A DNA stretch of 64,000 bases from CAVTND01 sp963735955 (lineage in GTDB: Bacteria > Pseudomonadota > Gammaproteobacteria > Burkholderiales > Burkholderiaceae_F): assembly GCA_963735955.1 (NCBI GenBank), contig CAVTND010000010.1, positions 124,001 to 188,000 on the forward strand, in the 5' to 3' direction. The notes under the pieces are model-generated. The model was not told the DNA's origin and did not search any database. It worked only from the letters and a program-made list of their open reading frames with translations. Made by a program: the position numbers and the translations under genes. Positions 39,995 to 51,000 of this stretch are shown piece after piece (positions within the stretch are counted from its first letter, which is position 1; every line of letters begins with the position of its first letter).

Positions 39995-40948
39995 GTGACT
40001 AATTCAACCAACGCTTATCGCGTCTCTCAGTCGCAATTCATCGAGGTGCGCACGCTTCGGTATCACCTGCGAATGTGGGGCGATGAAGCGACGCCGGAAC
40101 GCACGCTGGTCATGCTGCACGGCTGGATGGACGTGTCGGCCTCGTTCCAGTTCGTGGTCGATGCGCTAGGGGCCGGCTGGCGGGTGATCGCACCGGACTG
40201 GCGCGGCTATGGGCTGAGCGCGTGGTCGGGCGACAGCTACTGGTTTGCCGACTATCTCGCAGATCTGGAGTCTGTGCTTGACCAGGTGAGCGGCAGCGCC
40301 GCGGTGAATCTGGTCGGTCACAGCATGGGCGGCAATATTGCGCTGCTGTACGCCGGCATTCGCCCGCAGCGCGTGCGATCGGTAGTGAACCTCGAAGGAT
40401 TCGGCTTGCGGGATTCCCAGCCGTCCCAGGCGCCGGCGCGTTATGCACAGTGGCTCGACGAATTAAAGCAGGCATCCGCGATGCGCGATTACGGATCACC
40501 GGGCGAAGTGGCCGCACGTCTGCGCCGGACCAATCCGCGCCTGACGCCCGAGCGCGCCGAATTTCTCGCGCCACATTGGGCCCATCTCGATGGCGCGGGT
40601 CGCTGGCGGGTGGCAGGCGATCCGGCGCACCGGATCATCAGTCCGGTCCTGTATCGGCTGGAGGAAGTGTTGGCCTGCTGGCGGCGCGTCACCTGCCCGG
40701 TCCTGTGGGTGCGGGCGGCGGAAACCGAGGTGATGAAGTTTGTTGATCAGGATCCGGCCTCCGCCCTGGCCGAGGTCGAACGTCGGATGCGGGCCGTGCC
40801 GGATGTCCGTAGCGAGGTCGTCGAGAATGCCGGCCACATGCTGCACCATGACCAGCCGGACATCGTCGCAGGCCTGATTGCGAATTTTGTCAGTCAGGTA
40901 AATCTCGCTTCCGGCGCTGAAAGAGGCGTCTCTCGCACGGCCCGGTAA
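39995..40948 (+). CDS. Alpha/beta hydrolase
   Basis: Serine hydrolase of unknown substrate. The 317-residue product has the oxyanion region MLHGWMDVSASFQFVVDALG, the acid region APDWRGYGLS and the nucleophile elbow VGHSMGGNIALLYA. A late His is in VENAGHMLHHDQPDIVAGLI. Start is GTG 39995 with no ATG alternative nearby. It has no signal peptide. Divergent transcription from the acyl-CoA synthetase hints at, but does not show, a thioesterase or esterase role. Confidence 0.9.
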   Translation: MTNSTNAYRVSQSQFIEVRTLRYHLRMWGDEATPERTLVMLHGWMDVSASFQFVVDALGAGWRVIAPDWRGYGLSAWSGDSYWFADYLADLESVLDQVSGSAAVNLVGHSMGGNIALLYAGIRPQRVRSVVNLEGFGLRDSQPSQAPARYAQWLDELKQASAMRDYGSPGEVAARLRRTNPRLTPERAEFLAPHWAHLDGAGRWRVAGDPAHRIISPVLYRLEEVLACWRRVTCPVLWVRAAETEVMKFVDQDPASALAEVERRMRAVPDVRSEVVENAGHMLHHDQPDIVAGLIANFVSQVNLASGAERGVSRTAR

Positions 40949-40955
40949 AATCGCG
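40934..40955 (+). promoter_or_regulatory. Promoter-like 22-mer before the PHP gene
   Basis: A 22-base string (CGCACGGCCCGGTAAAAT followed by CGCG) carries TAAAAT at 40946-40951. It matches a string upstream of dapA (45000-45021) at 21 of 22 positions. The PHP ATG is at 40959, only 7 bases after the hexamer, so initiation here would give a nearly leaderless transcript. Confidence 0.45.
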
Positions 40956-40958
40956 CTA

Positions 40959-41846
40959 ATGCCCGACCAACGCGGCCGCAGTCTCCTCGATCTGCGCGCC
41001 GACCTTCACTCCCATTCGGTTCACTCCGACGGCACGCTGAGTCCGCGCGCGCTGGTCGAGCGCGCTGCCGCGCGCGGAGTTGAACTGTATTCGCTCACTG
41101 ACCACGATGAGACCTGCGGGCTGGCCGACGCAGAGGCGGCGGCGCGGGAGCTCGACTTGCCATGGGTCCCGGGCGTCGAGATCTCGGTGAGCTGGGGCAA
41201 CACGACCGTGCACGTTGTCGGGCTCGGCATCGATGCGGCCTGTGCGGAACTGCAGCGCGGACTGGCCGAGGTCCGGGCCGGGCGTGACCAACGGGCGCGC
41301 GAGATGGCGGCGGGCCTGAACGCGGTCGGGGTGCAGCATTCGTATGAAGGCGCAATCGCGCTCGCCAGCAATCCGGCCATGGTTTCGCGCACCCACTTCG
41401 CACGCTTTCTCGTGCTGACGGGTGTTTGTCACGACGTGCGCGACGTGTTTCAGCGATTTCTGGTCGCGGGCAAGCCGGGCTATGTACCGCATCAATGGGC
41501 GAATCTGGCCGACGCGGTGCAATGGATCAGCACAGCCGGAGGCGTCGCTGTGATGGCGCATCCGGGCCGCTACCGGATTGGGGCGCTGGCGCTTCACGAA
41601 CTGTTGACGGAGTTCCGCACTGCCGGCGGCGTGGCGCTTGAAGTCGCCACCAGCAGCCATACTGAGGCAGATATCGCACGCTTCGGTCGCATTGCGCAGG
41701 AATTCGGATTTGAAGTGTCGCGCGGCAGCGATTTCCATGCACCCGACGAGGCGGACAAGGTCGAACTCGGCATGGCGCTCACTTTGCCGCCTGGCCTGAC
41801 TCCGGTCTGGCATCGCTTTGTAGACGCTCGCGTAAAGGCGCTCTGA
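40959..41846 (+). CDS. PHP domain phosphoesterase
   Basis: Probable metal-dependent nucleotidase or phosphatase of the YciV/RnaAM type, which in characterised members acts on 3',5'-nucleoside bisphosphate or RNA 5' ends. Metal-site motifs are DLRADLHSHSVHSDGTLSPR, SLTDHDETCGL, WVPGVEISVSW, VMAHPGRYRIG and the C-terminal GSDFHAPDEA. The 295-residue frame is intact. It precedes a YrdC-family gene by 4 bases, a common pairing. Confidence 0.92.
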   Translation: MPDQRGRSLLDLRADLHSHSVHSDGTLSPRALVERAAARGVELYSLTDHDETCGLADAEAAARELDLPWVPGVEISVSWGNTTVHVVGLGIDAACAELQRGLAEVRAGRDQRAREMAAGLNAVGVQHSYEGAIALASNPAMVSRTHFARFLVLTGVCHDVRDVFQRFLVAGKPGYVPHQWANLADAVQWISTAGGVAVMAHPGRYRIGALALHELLTEFRTAGGVALEVATSSHTEADIARFGRIAQEFGFEVSRGSDFHAPDEADKVELGMALTLPPGLTPVWHRFVDARVKAL

Positions 41847-41850
41847 GCCG

Positions 41851-42474
41851 ATGGCGCAGCTGCTTTCCGTCCATCCGCTCGACCCGCAGCTGCGCCAGCT
41901 GCGTCACGCGGCGCAGATTCTCGAGCATGGCGGCGTCGGCGCGATGCCAACCGATTCGTGCTACGCCCTGGTCTGTCATCTCGATGACAAGGCTGCCGTG
42001 GACCGCATCCGCGCGATCCGGCGCATCGACGAGCGTCACTTGCTTACTGTGATGTGTCGCGATCTGTCAGACATCGGCCAGTACGCCAAGGTCGACAATC
42101 GCACGTTCCGACTCCTGAAGGACGCCACGCCCGGCCCGTACACACTGATCCTCGAGGCGACGCGCGAAGTGCCGCGCCGGCTGTCGCATCCATCGCGCAA
42201 GACGATCGGATTGCGCGTGCCGGACAATCCGGTCGCGCTCGGACTGTTGTCAGTTCTGGACCAGCCGTTGATCAGCACCACACTGCAGCTGCCGGGAGAC
42301 GAACTGCCGCTGAACGATGCCGAGATGATCCGCGAACGCCTGGAGCATCAGATCGATTTCATCCTGGACGCCGGGCCCTGCGGGGTTGAACCCACCACCG
42401 TTGTCGATCTGACCGGCGCGCACGCCATGGTAGTAAGGTTGGGCAAGGGCGATCTCGCCCGGCTCGGGCTTTGA
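41851..42474 (+). CDS. YrdC/Sua5-family protein (YciO type)
   Basis: Member of the threonylcarbamoyl-AMP synthase superfamily. Its order after a PHP gene and its 207-residue length resemble YciO, whose role is less clear than that of TsaC. Motifs are EHGGVGAMPTDSCYALVCHL, IRRIDERHLLTVMCRDLSD (usually KR), GPYTLILEATREVPRRLSHP and TIGLRVPDNPVALGLL. The frame is intact. Another TsaC elsewhere in the genome would support the YciO assignment. Confidence 0.9.
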   Translation: MAQLLSVHPLDPQLRQLRHAAQILEHGGVGAMPTDSCYALVCHLDDKAAVDRIRAIRRIDERHLLTVMCRDLSDIGQYAKVDNRTFRLLKDATPGPYTLILEATREVPRRLSHPSRKTIGLRVPDNPVALGLLSVLDQPLISTTLQLPGDELPLNDAEMIRERLEHQIDFILDAGPCGVEPTTVVDLTGAHAMVVRLGKGDLARLGL

Positions 42475-42530
42475 TTTCATCACTCCCTTGCCAGCCGGCC
42501 TGCGCGCATCCGACTGCTAGACTGACTCGC

Positions 42531-43178
42531 ATGGACGGCATCATCCAGACGGTCACCGTCTACGCGATCCCGGTGCTGCTGGCCATCACCTTGCATGAGG
42601 CGGCGCACGGCTATGTCGCGCGCCTCTTTGGCGATTCGACTGCCACCATGCTAGGTCGCGTGACCCTTAACCCGCTAAAACACATCGACCCGGTTGGCAC
42701 CGTGATCGTCCCATTGGCCATCGTGCTGCTGTCCAAGCTGGCGGGCGGTGCCGGGTTTCTGTTCGGCTGGGCCAAGCCGGTGCCGGTCAACTTCGCCAAT
42801 CTCAGACATCCAAAGCGCGACATGATCTGGGTCGCGGCGGCGGGGCCGGCAGCAATCTTCTGATGGCGATCGGCTGGGCGCTGGTGATGAAGGGCCTGGT
42901 GGAAACCGGCGTCGAGGAGCGATTCTTCCTCGAAATGTGCCGTGCCGGCATTTTCGTCAATATTGGCCTGATGGCCCTGAATCTCCTGCCGCTGCCACCG
43001 CTCGACGGGGGACGCATCCTGGTGGGCCTGCTGCCTGATCGCTGGTCCTATGCCCTGTCCAGAGTTGAGCCCTACGGCTTCTTCATCCTGATCTTCCTGC
43101 TGGCGACCAATACGCTGTGGTTCTTCCTGCAGCCGTTCTACGAGTTCGGCGTCGGCATCGTTCGCATTGTTTGTCTAG
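42531..43178 (+). CDS. Site-2 protease family (M50) membrane metalloprotease (frameshifted)
   Basis: Intramembrane zinc protease, small type without a PDZ domain. The zinc motif HEAAH lies in VLLAITLHEAAHGYVARLFG (about residues 22-26) and the third ligand in NLLPLPPLDGGRILVGLLPD. Between them are GRVTLNPLKHIDPVGTVIVP and FGWAKPVPVNF. A break near 42860 ends the first frame at AAAGPA. The second frame runs in-frame into trpS unless another slip near 43163 gives the stop at 43178; I assume that stop. About 216 residues. Confidence 0.85.
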
Positions 43179-43193
43179 AACTCCGCTCAAGAA

Positions 43194-44396
43194 TGTTCGA
43201 AGATCGAGTTTTGTCCGGCATGCGCCCTACGGGCTCGCTGCATATTGGTCACTTTCACGGCGCGCTGAAGAACTGGATCAAGTTGCAGGACGAGCATCCG
43301 TGCTTCTTCTTCGTGGCCGACTGGCATGCGCTGACGACGCATTACGAAACCCCGGATGTGCTGGAGGCGAGCGTCTGGGACATGCTGATCGACTGGTTCG
43401 CCGCCGGCCTGGATCCGCAGAGGGCGACGATCTTCATCCAGTCACGCGTGCCGGAACATGCGGAGCTTTTTCTGCTCCTATCGATGGCCACGCCGCTCGG
43501 CTGGCTCGAGCGCGTGCCGACCTACAAGGACCAGATCGAGAAGATCAAGGATCGCGACCTGTCGACCTATGGCTTTCTCGGCTATCCGTTGATGCAGGCG
43601 GCGGACATCCTGATCTACCGTGCCACCATGGTGCCGGTGGGCGAGGATCAGGTTCCGCATATCGAGATGACGCGCGAGATCGCGCGCCGCTTCAATCATC
43701 TGTTCGGACGCGAACCCGGCTTCGAGGAAAAGGCGAGCGCGGCGGTCAAGAAGCTCGGTAGCAAGCGCGCCAAGCTTTATCACGATCTGCGCACCCGCTA
43801 TCAGCAGCAGGGTGACGACGACGCGCTCGAGCAGGGTCGTGCCCTGCTCGGTCAGGCGCAGAGCCTTTCGATGGGTGACCGCGAACGCCTGTTCGGCTAC
43901 CTCGAGGGCGGCGGCCGCCTGATATCTGACTGAGCCCGGTGTGCGCCTGACGGAAACCCCGAAGTTGCCTGGTCTCGATGGACAGAAGATGTCGAAGAGC
44001 TACGGCAATGACGTGTTGATGCGCGAAGACCCAAAGGTGTTGACCGAAAAGATTCGCCGCATGATTACCGATCCGGCACGCGTGCGTCGCAACGACCCGG
44101 GCGACCCTGAACGCTGCCCGGTCTGGCAACTTCACAAGCTGTACTCGACGACACAGACGCAGGACTGGGTGGTGAAGGGCTGCAAGAGCGCGGGCATCGG
44201 CTGCCTCGACTGCAAGCAGCCGCTGATCGACAGCATGCTGCGCGAGCAGGGACCGTGGCGGGAACGCGCGCAGCCGTATCTGGACGATCCCTCGCTGTTG
44301 CGTTCGATCGTCGCCGATGGCTGTGATCGAGCCCGCCATGTCGCTCAGGAAACCATGCGTGACGTGCGCGAGGCCATGGGCCTTGACTACGACTGA
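43194..44396 (+). CDS. trpS: Tryptophanyl-tRNA synthetase (one frameshift)
   Basis: Charges tRNA-Trp (class I synthetase). The N-terminus has SGMRPTGSLHIGHFHGAL (HIGH motif) and the second motif KMSKSYGND after a frame slip near 43925 (YLEGGGRLI, then VRLTETPKLPGLDGQKMSKS). The C-terminus has GCKSAGIGCLDCKQPLIDSM and ends at GLDYD. The stretch between the two parts is in the longer betaproteobacterial form. Combined length is about 401 residues. Start ATG 43194 gives FEDRVLSGMRPTG. Confidence 0.93.
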
Positions 44397-44986
44397 GCCT
44401 GAATCCGGCGAGTTCAGCGACCACAGGCTGCGTTCCAATCCGCTCGCATCGCAGCCCTCGGCCTGGGTCGTGCGCTTCGGGCAAAGCCTGAGGCCGGGAG
44501 CGCGGGTGCTGGATCTCGCATGCGGGCATGGCCGGCAGGCGGCCTGGTTCGCGCTGCGCGGATGTCAGGTGACTGCGGTCGACGTTGATCCGGCCTGCGA
44601 AGCCTCGCTAAGGCAGCATCCGGGAGTCCGCTTTGTCCTCGCCGACCTTGAGGCCGGGCCGTGGCCGCTGGCCGATGAGCGCTTTGATGCCGTAGTGGTA
44701 GTGCACTATTTGCACCGACCGTTGCTGGCTCGGATCCGGGCTGCGCTTGCGCGGGATGGACTCCTGATCTACGAGACGTTTGCCACCGGCAACGAGCGGT
44801 TCGGCCGGCCGCGCAATCCGGACTTCCTGCTCAGGCCCGGCGAATTGCTGACGGCGTTTCGCCGGTCTTCGCGTCATCGCTTTCGAAGACGGGCATGTGT
44901 TCGAACCACCGGCCATGATTCAGCGCCTGGCGGCCCTGAACTGCGAACCAGATCGCCCGGCACCGGTCGAAGCGCTGGCGATCTGA
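44383..44986 (+). CDS. Class I SAM-dependent methyltransferase (one frameshift)
   Basis: Small methyltransferase of unknown substrate. The SAM-binding glycine motif is seen as VLDLACGHGRQAAWFALRGC, followed by VTAVDVDPACEASL and FDAVVVVHYLHRPLLARIRA. A slip near 44865 is needed to reach LRVIAFEDGHVFEPPAMIQR and the stop at 44986. TTG 44383 overlaps trpS by 14 bases and is the best in-frame start. About 200 residues. Confidence 0.87.
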
Positions 44987-44999
44987 GAGAGCAGCCGGA

Positions 45000-45021
45000 C
45001 GCACGGCCCGGTAGAATCGCG
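45000..45021 (+). promoter_or_regulatory. Probable dapA promoter region
   Basis: This 22-mer carries TAGAAT (45012-45017) and matches the string before the PHP gene (40934-40955) at 21 of 22 positions. The dapA ATG is 43 bases downstream, with Shine-Dalgarno AAGAGGA near 45042. Confidence 0.5.
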
Positions 45022-45059
45022 GGCTTGGAAAATTGCCTGTAAGAGGAAACACCAGGATC

Positions 45060-45944
<885 letters not shown>

Positions 45945-45946
45945 AG

Positions 45947-47128
45947 ATGGTTGACATGATGGGTGCTCGTCTGATGATGGCGGGCACGGTGATTTCCCTG
46001 GCAGGATGCACGTGGACAGGCAGCATGTTCAGTGCCGACAAGATCGACTACCAGGCTGCCAAGACACGTACCACGCCGCTCGAGGTTCCACCGGACCTGT
46101 CGCAGCTGCCGAGGGATGAACGATTCCAGGTGCCCGATCGGCCGCAGTCCGTGACGGCATCGGGAGGTGGCGCGCGCCCGGTAGGCGCCGGTGCCGCATC
46201 CGGCCCGGCCGTTGTGCCGACTGCAGTGATCGCAAAAATCGAACGCCAGGGCAATCAGCGCTGGCTTGCGGTCAATCTGCCGCCCGAGAAGGCTTGGCCC
46301 ATCCTGATCGACTTCTGGCCCAGCATCGGGCTGCGCGTCGAGAAGTCCGATCCTGCGGCCGGCGTGATGGAGACGACCTGGTCCGAAAACCGGGCGAAAT
46401 TGCCGCAGGACATCATTCGCGCCACCCTGGGCAAGGTACTGGACTCGGCCTATTCGACCGGCGAGCAGGACAAGTTTCGTGCCCGGATTGAGCGCACGGC
46501 TGATGGTACCTCGGAAATTTTCGTGAGCCACCGCGGAGTGATCGAGGTGTATACCTCCACCGCACAGGATCGCACCGCCTGGCAACCTCGGCCGAACGAC
46601 GCTGAACTCGAAGCAGAGATCCTGCAGCGGCTGCTGGTCAGGTATGACACCACCACTGCCAAGCCGGCGGTCGCGACCACCGCCGCAGGGACACCCGCAA
46701 CCGGTGCAGCTGCAACTGGGGCGGCGGCTGGCGCAACTGCAATGCCCGCGAAGGCGCGCCTGATCAAGGGCGCTGACGGGCGAACTGAACGAGTGGAGGT
46801 CGATGAGGCGTTTGATCGGGCGTGGCGCCAGATCGGACTTGCGCTCGACCGTGGTGGCTTCACTGTCGAAGATCGCGATCGCGTCAAAGGGCTTTACTTC
46901 GTACGCTATCTGGATCCCGAATACGAAGCCAAGGCCCGAGATCAGCAGGGCTTTCTGACCAAGCTGTTCGGTCGCGACAAACCGATCCCAGCGCCCCAGT
47001 ACCGGGTCCAGGTCGAACAGCAGGGCGCGTCGCGGACGGCCGTGCTCGTCTTCGACAAGGATGGCAAGCCCGAGCGCACGCCGGTTGGCGACCGCATCCT
47101 TGCGCTGCTCAGTGACCAACTCCGCTAG
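45947..47128 (+). CDS. bamC: Outer membrane assembly lipoprotein BamC
   Basis: Lipoprotein of the BAM outer-membrane-protein assembly complex. The 393-residue product starts with a signal peptide and lipobox LAGC (Cys about residue 22), then the BamC N-terminal segment DKIDYQAAKTRTTPLEVPPD and LSQLPRDERFQVP. Two helix-grip domains are separated by an Ala/Thr/Gly-rich linker (about residues 230-268): WLAVNLPPEKAWPILIDFWP and VEVDEAFDRAWRQIGLALDR. It follows dapA by 2 bases, the conserved arrangement. Confidence 0.93.
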   Translation: MVDMMGARLMMAGTVISLAGCTWTGSMFSADKIDYQAAKTRTTPLEVPPDLSQLPRDERFQVPDRPQSVTASGGGARPVGAGAASGPAVVPTAVIAKIERQGNQRWLAVNLPPEKAWPILIDFWPSIGLRVEKSDPAAGVMETTWSENRAKLPQDIIRATLGKVLDSAYSTGEQDKFRARIERTADGTSEIFVSHRGVIEVYTSTAQDRTAWQPRPNDAELEAEILQRLLVRYDTTTAKPAVATTAAGTPATGAAATGAAAGATAMPAKARLIKGADGRTERVEVDEAFDRAWRQIGLALDRGGFTVEDRDRVKGLYFVRYLDPEYEAKARDQQGFLTKLFGRDKPIPAPQYRVQVEQQGASRTAVLVFDKDGKPERTPVGDRILALLSDQLR

Positions 47129-47139
47129 GTTGGCGCGCA

Positions 47140-47911
47140 GTGCTGCGCGTCTGCAGTCTCGGCTCCGGAAGCGGCGGCAATGCACTGATTGTTGAAGCCA
47201 GCGATGGTGGCAAGCCGCTGCGCGTGCTGGTCGACGACGGATTCAATCTTCGGCAGTTGGTCGCGCGACTGACGCGCGCCGGGCTGGCGCTCAACGATCT
47301 GTCGGCAGTGTTTGTCACGCATGAGCACTCCGATCACGTCAGTGGCGCGGCGGCCCTGGGCCGCAGGGCGAGGATTCCGATCTACTGCACTGCCGGCACG
47401 GCTGAAGCGGCAGCGCTGGCCGATGGCAGCTGGCAAAGAATTGAATCCGGCCGGCGTGTCATGCTCGGACCCTTGGCCATCGATCCATTCTCGGTGCCCC
47501 ACGACGCGGCCGAACCGGTCCAGTTCGTCTTCAGCGATGGCGATCGGCGTGCGGGACTGCTGACCGATGTCGGCGAGCGCTCGGAACTCATCATTGACGC
47601 GCTCTCAGGAGCGCATGCTCTGCTGCTGGAGTGCAACGATGATGCACACCTGCTCCGCACTGGACCTTATCCTCCTGTTCCTGAAGGCGCGCATCGCCGG
47701 TGCGCAGGGACACTTGTCGAACGCGCAGTCAGCGGAGTTGCTGGCTGCGCTTGACCGCAGCCGACTTGGCTGGATCGCCGCCATGCATCTGTCCAGTTCA
47801 AGTAACACTCCAACCCTGGCACAAACCGCGCTGGCCGAGGTACTTGACTGCGGTCTGGCCGACGTCGCGGTGGCCGACCAGGAATTGGGCCTGGACTGGC
47901 GATCGGTTTGA
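47140..47911 (+). CDS. MBL-fold metallohydrolase, YycJ/WalJ type (one frameshift)
   Basis: Metallo-beta-lactamase-fold hydrolase; relatives are nucleases or phosphodiesterases. Landmarks are SLGSGSGGNALIVEASDG, the metal motif FVTHEHSDHVSGAAALGR (HxHxDH), FSVPHDAAEPVQFVF and LLECNDDAHLL. The frame slips near 47690 to ARIAGAQGHLSNAQSAELLA and LGWIAAMHLSSSSNTP, and ends at 47911. Start is GTG 47140, and the length of about 257 residues is normal. It is the last gene of the dapA-bamC-MBL run. Confidence 0.9.
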
Positions 47912-47980
47912 GTGCACGCCTGACTGCCTCGATGCGCAGCTTGGTGATGTTCGCGTTTTTGGGCAAGAAGCAACAATGAA

Positions 47981-47998
47981 CACCGCCTGGGCGCGGTG
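47981..47998. terminator. Weak hairpin between convergent genes
   Basis: CACCGC (47981-47986) and GCGGTG (47993-47998) pair around loop CTGGGC. It lies between the MBL gene (plus) and the cyclase gene (minus). With no T-tract on either strand this is a weak terminator candidate. Confidence 0.3.
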
Positions 47999-48010
47999 AT
48001 CATCGCGCCT

Positions 48011-51000
48011 TTAATGCAACCCGCCGTCCAAGGTTTTCGAGATGCGCCAAATCTGCCAAGCGCGCTTCAAGGTCCGGTTCGCGACGTTGTGGTCCAAGGG
48101 TTTGTTCAAACTCAACAAGCAACGCCGCTCCATCACCGGAAATGCACAATTGCGCGCGCTCGCGACGGCACTTCGAAGCATCATTTCCGCGCGGTCCGCG
48201 TCTTCGGGTGCACTATCGCGGACGACCAGAGCTTCGATTCTGCGCACCTCAGCTTCGAGCCATCGACTCCCCGCCGGCAACAGCTCGACGGCTCGGGCCG
48301 CCGACGACTTCGCCGCGCCCATGCGTCCGACCCGGCGCTGAGCGTCGGCCAGGTTGGCGAGATGGCCGGCAAGCGCCAATAGAAACTCGACCGAATCGAA
48401 GGCCGCGATGCCTTGTTCGATGGCCGCGATGCCCTGCGCCAAGGCTCCGCGTTGGCACATCGCCCAGCCAAGAAATGCCAGGCCGTGTGCACGAAAGCCG
48501 GCAAGCCGATGTTGTTCCGCGAGCGTCAGAAGTCGTCGCGATTCGTGCATCAAGTTGTCGGTAGCCTCACACAAACCGAACACCCACCCGCCGACGTAGC
48601 AAAGCGGGATGCCGGTCGAATGAGGATGGCGGATCGCGTCTGCCGTTCGGAGAGCGTCGATGCCCATGTCCAGCGCCGCGTCCACGTTGCCAAGGCAGAA
48701 CTGCGTGAGGCTGAGCACGGATTTGGTATGAACCTCCGTGTTCTGTCCGAACATGTGCGTAGTGGCTTCGTCGCGCTCGGGACGGTAGAGGTTCAGCGAT
48801 GTCTCGAGATGCTCCTTGGCCTTGGTCGCCTGGCCCTGGGCAAACAGGACCATTCCGAGCATCCGGTGCCCGATAACGCGGGCGGACTCATTCGAAGAAC
48901 GCTCCGCCAGCGAAAGGAACAGCCTGGCAATCTGTTCCGCCTCTTCGCTGTTGCCCCGGCAATTGGCGAAGGTGAATTTGCCAAAAACGAAAGGAAAGAT
49001 GAGCGGGGTCGGCTCGCCGTCCTGGCAGATTTCGAGACCGCGTTCGCAGCACACCGAAAGTTCGCGCGAGGTCGCGCTCTGCGTCGCCAGGATGGAACTC
49101 ATCAGCGAAACCTGCAGCTTGAGTTCAAGTTCGCGGCGCTGCTCTGGCACGCTGATCCGGTCAAGCAGTCCCAGGCCCTTGCGCAAATGTCCAACCGCCT
49201 CAACATGAGCCGATCGCTGGTTGGCAGTCGCGCCTGCGAGTAGCCAGGCTTCGGCTGCTTCCGCAAAAACTCCGGCCTCGGTCAGGTGATGAGCCATGAC
49301 CTCCGGAATCGCGGGGCGCACTCCCGCCCGCTCGCGCAGTACCGCGACGATCCGGCCATGCATTGCGCGTCGTTCGGTCTGCACCATGGACTCGTACGCC
49401 ATGCGTTGGAGCAATGCGTGACAGAACTCGAAACGCACTTCCTCTCCATAGGGCTTCGCCAGGAGGATCTCCGCATTTACCAGGGCCTCGAGCGGCTCCG
49501 CCACGATTACGGCTGTTTCCTGCAAGACCGCGAAAAGGAAGTCGGGCGTGAACGATCTGCCTATGCAGGCCGCTGCCTGCACGATCCGCCGGCCACCCTT
49601 CAGACGATCGAGCCGTTCGGACATCATCTGAGCGAGCATCAACGGCATTCCGGCCTGTCGACGGACTTTGCCGGGTATCTCGAGGCGCTCGTCCAGAAGC
49701 GAAATGACGAGTTGCTCGAGGAAAAGAGGTACACCGTCAGCCGCAATCACCGCGTCAGCAACGATATCGTCAGCCAGTATTTCGGCGCCCGGGACGGTCC
49801 TCGCGAGCTCGAGGCATTCCTGAAGCCCAAGCTGCTCAAGCTGGACCGCCTCGACTACTTCGGGAAGAGTCGGGCCAGGGGGAAACGCGCGCATCGTCAG
49901 CAGCACCAGGATGGGCGTGTCTTTCAGGGTGGCACAGACCTCAAGCAGCAGTTCTGCCGACGATGGATCGAGCCAATGCGCGTCCTCGATCCACAGAATG
50001 GTCGGCTTTTCCCGCGCGATCCTGGCGATGACGGAAAGCACAAACTCATACTGCTTGCGTTTGAACATCTGCGGCGTCGGAGCAATTGCTGCGGTCGCGC
50101 CGGCTTCACTCAAGCCCACCAGGCTTGCGACTATCTCCATGTTCTCCGAGGAATGAAGGCCCAGTCCTTCGAGCAGGACCGATAGCTTTTGGGCGCATTC
50201 AGGCTCGCTGTCCTCGTGCGTCAAACCGGCCCTGGCCCAAAAAAAACTTCCTACAGGGAATAGGGGCGTGCGAGCGAAGATTTCATGGCAATTCGCCTGC
50301 AGAAGTGTCGCGTCGGCAACCTCAGGCAGGCCGCAGAACTCCAGCACGAGGCGGGTCTTGCCGACGCCGGCTTCCCCGACCACGGCTACGCACTGGCAAA
50401 ACGAGCCTTCCAGGGTGGACTGCCATCGCGTGAGAATTCGCTTGACGGACGCGTCGCGACCCACCATTCGCGTCGCACCCCGTTGCTGTCGGGCCGACTT
50501 TTGTCCGGTGTCGCGCAACACACTGACGGCACGGAACACCGCCACCTCGCGCGAGAGACCCTTGATCGGCCGTGACCCGAGCGCCTCGCACTCAATGAGT
50601 CCATCTACCAGTTCCATCGTTTCCTGACTCATCAATATCCCGCCAGGAGGTGCTTCGGTTTGCAACCTCGCTGCGAGGTTTGCAACATCACCCACAGCGC
50701 CGGGGACCCCGGTCCCAAAGCTCAGTTGCTCGGGTGCCATCAACACATGGCCGGAATGAACCCCTATCCGTGCGGATAGCGCAGGAAGGCGCTTGCCCTG
50801 CACCTCAGTGTCGATTTCAATCATGCGCCGCTGGAGTTCCAGCGCGGCCCGTACGGCGCGCTCAGCATCGCGCTCATGTGCGTGAGGAAAGCCGAAGTAG
50901 ACAAGAATGCCGTCGCCGGCGAACCTCGCGACGAAGCCCCCGTAGCGTTCCATGATCGTCAGAGCCAGCTTCTGGTACCGACTCTGGAGCATTCCCAGAT

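Noticed and set aside
42863..43933. M50 protease-TrpS fusion protein
   Set aside because: The join has no linker and TrpS has its own ATG at 43194. A one-base slip gives a stop at 43178, in keeping with other indels nearby, so two genes are more likely.
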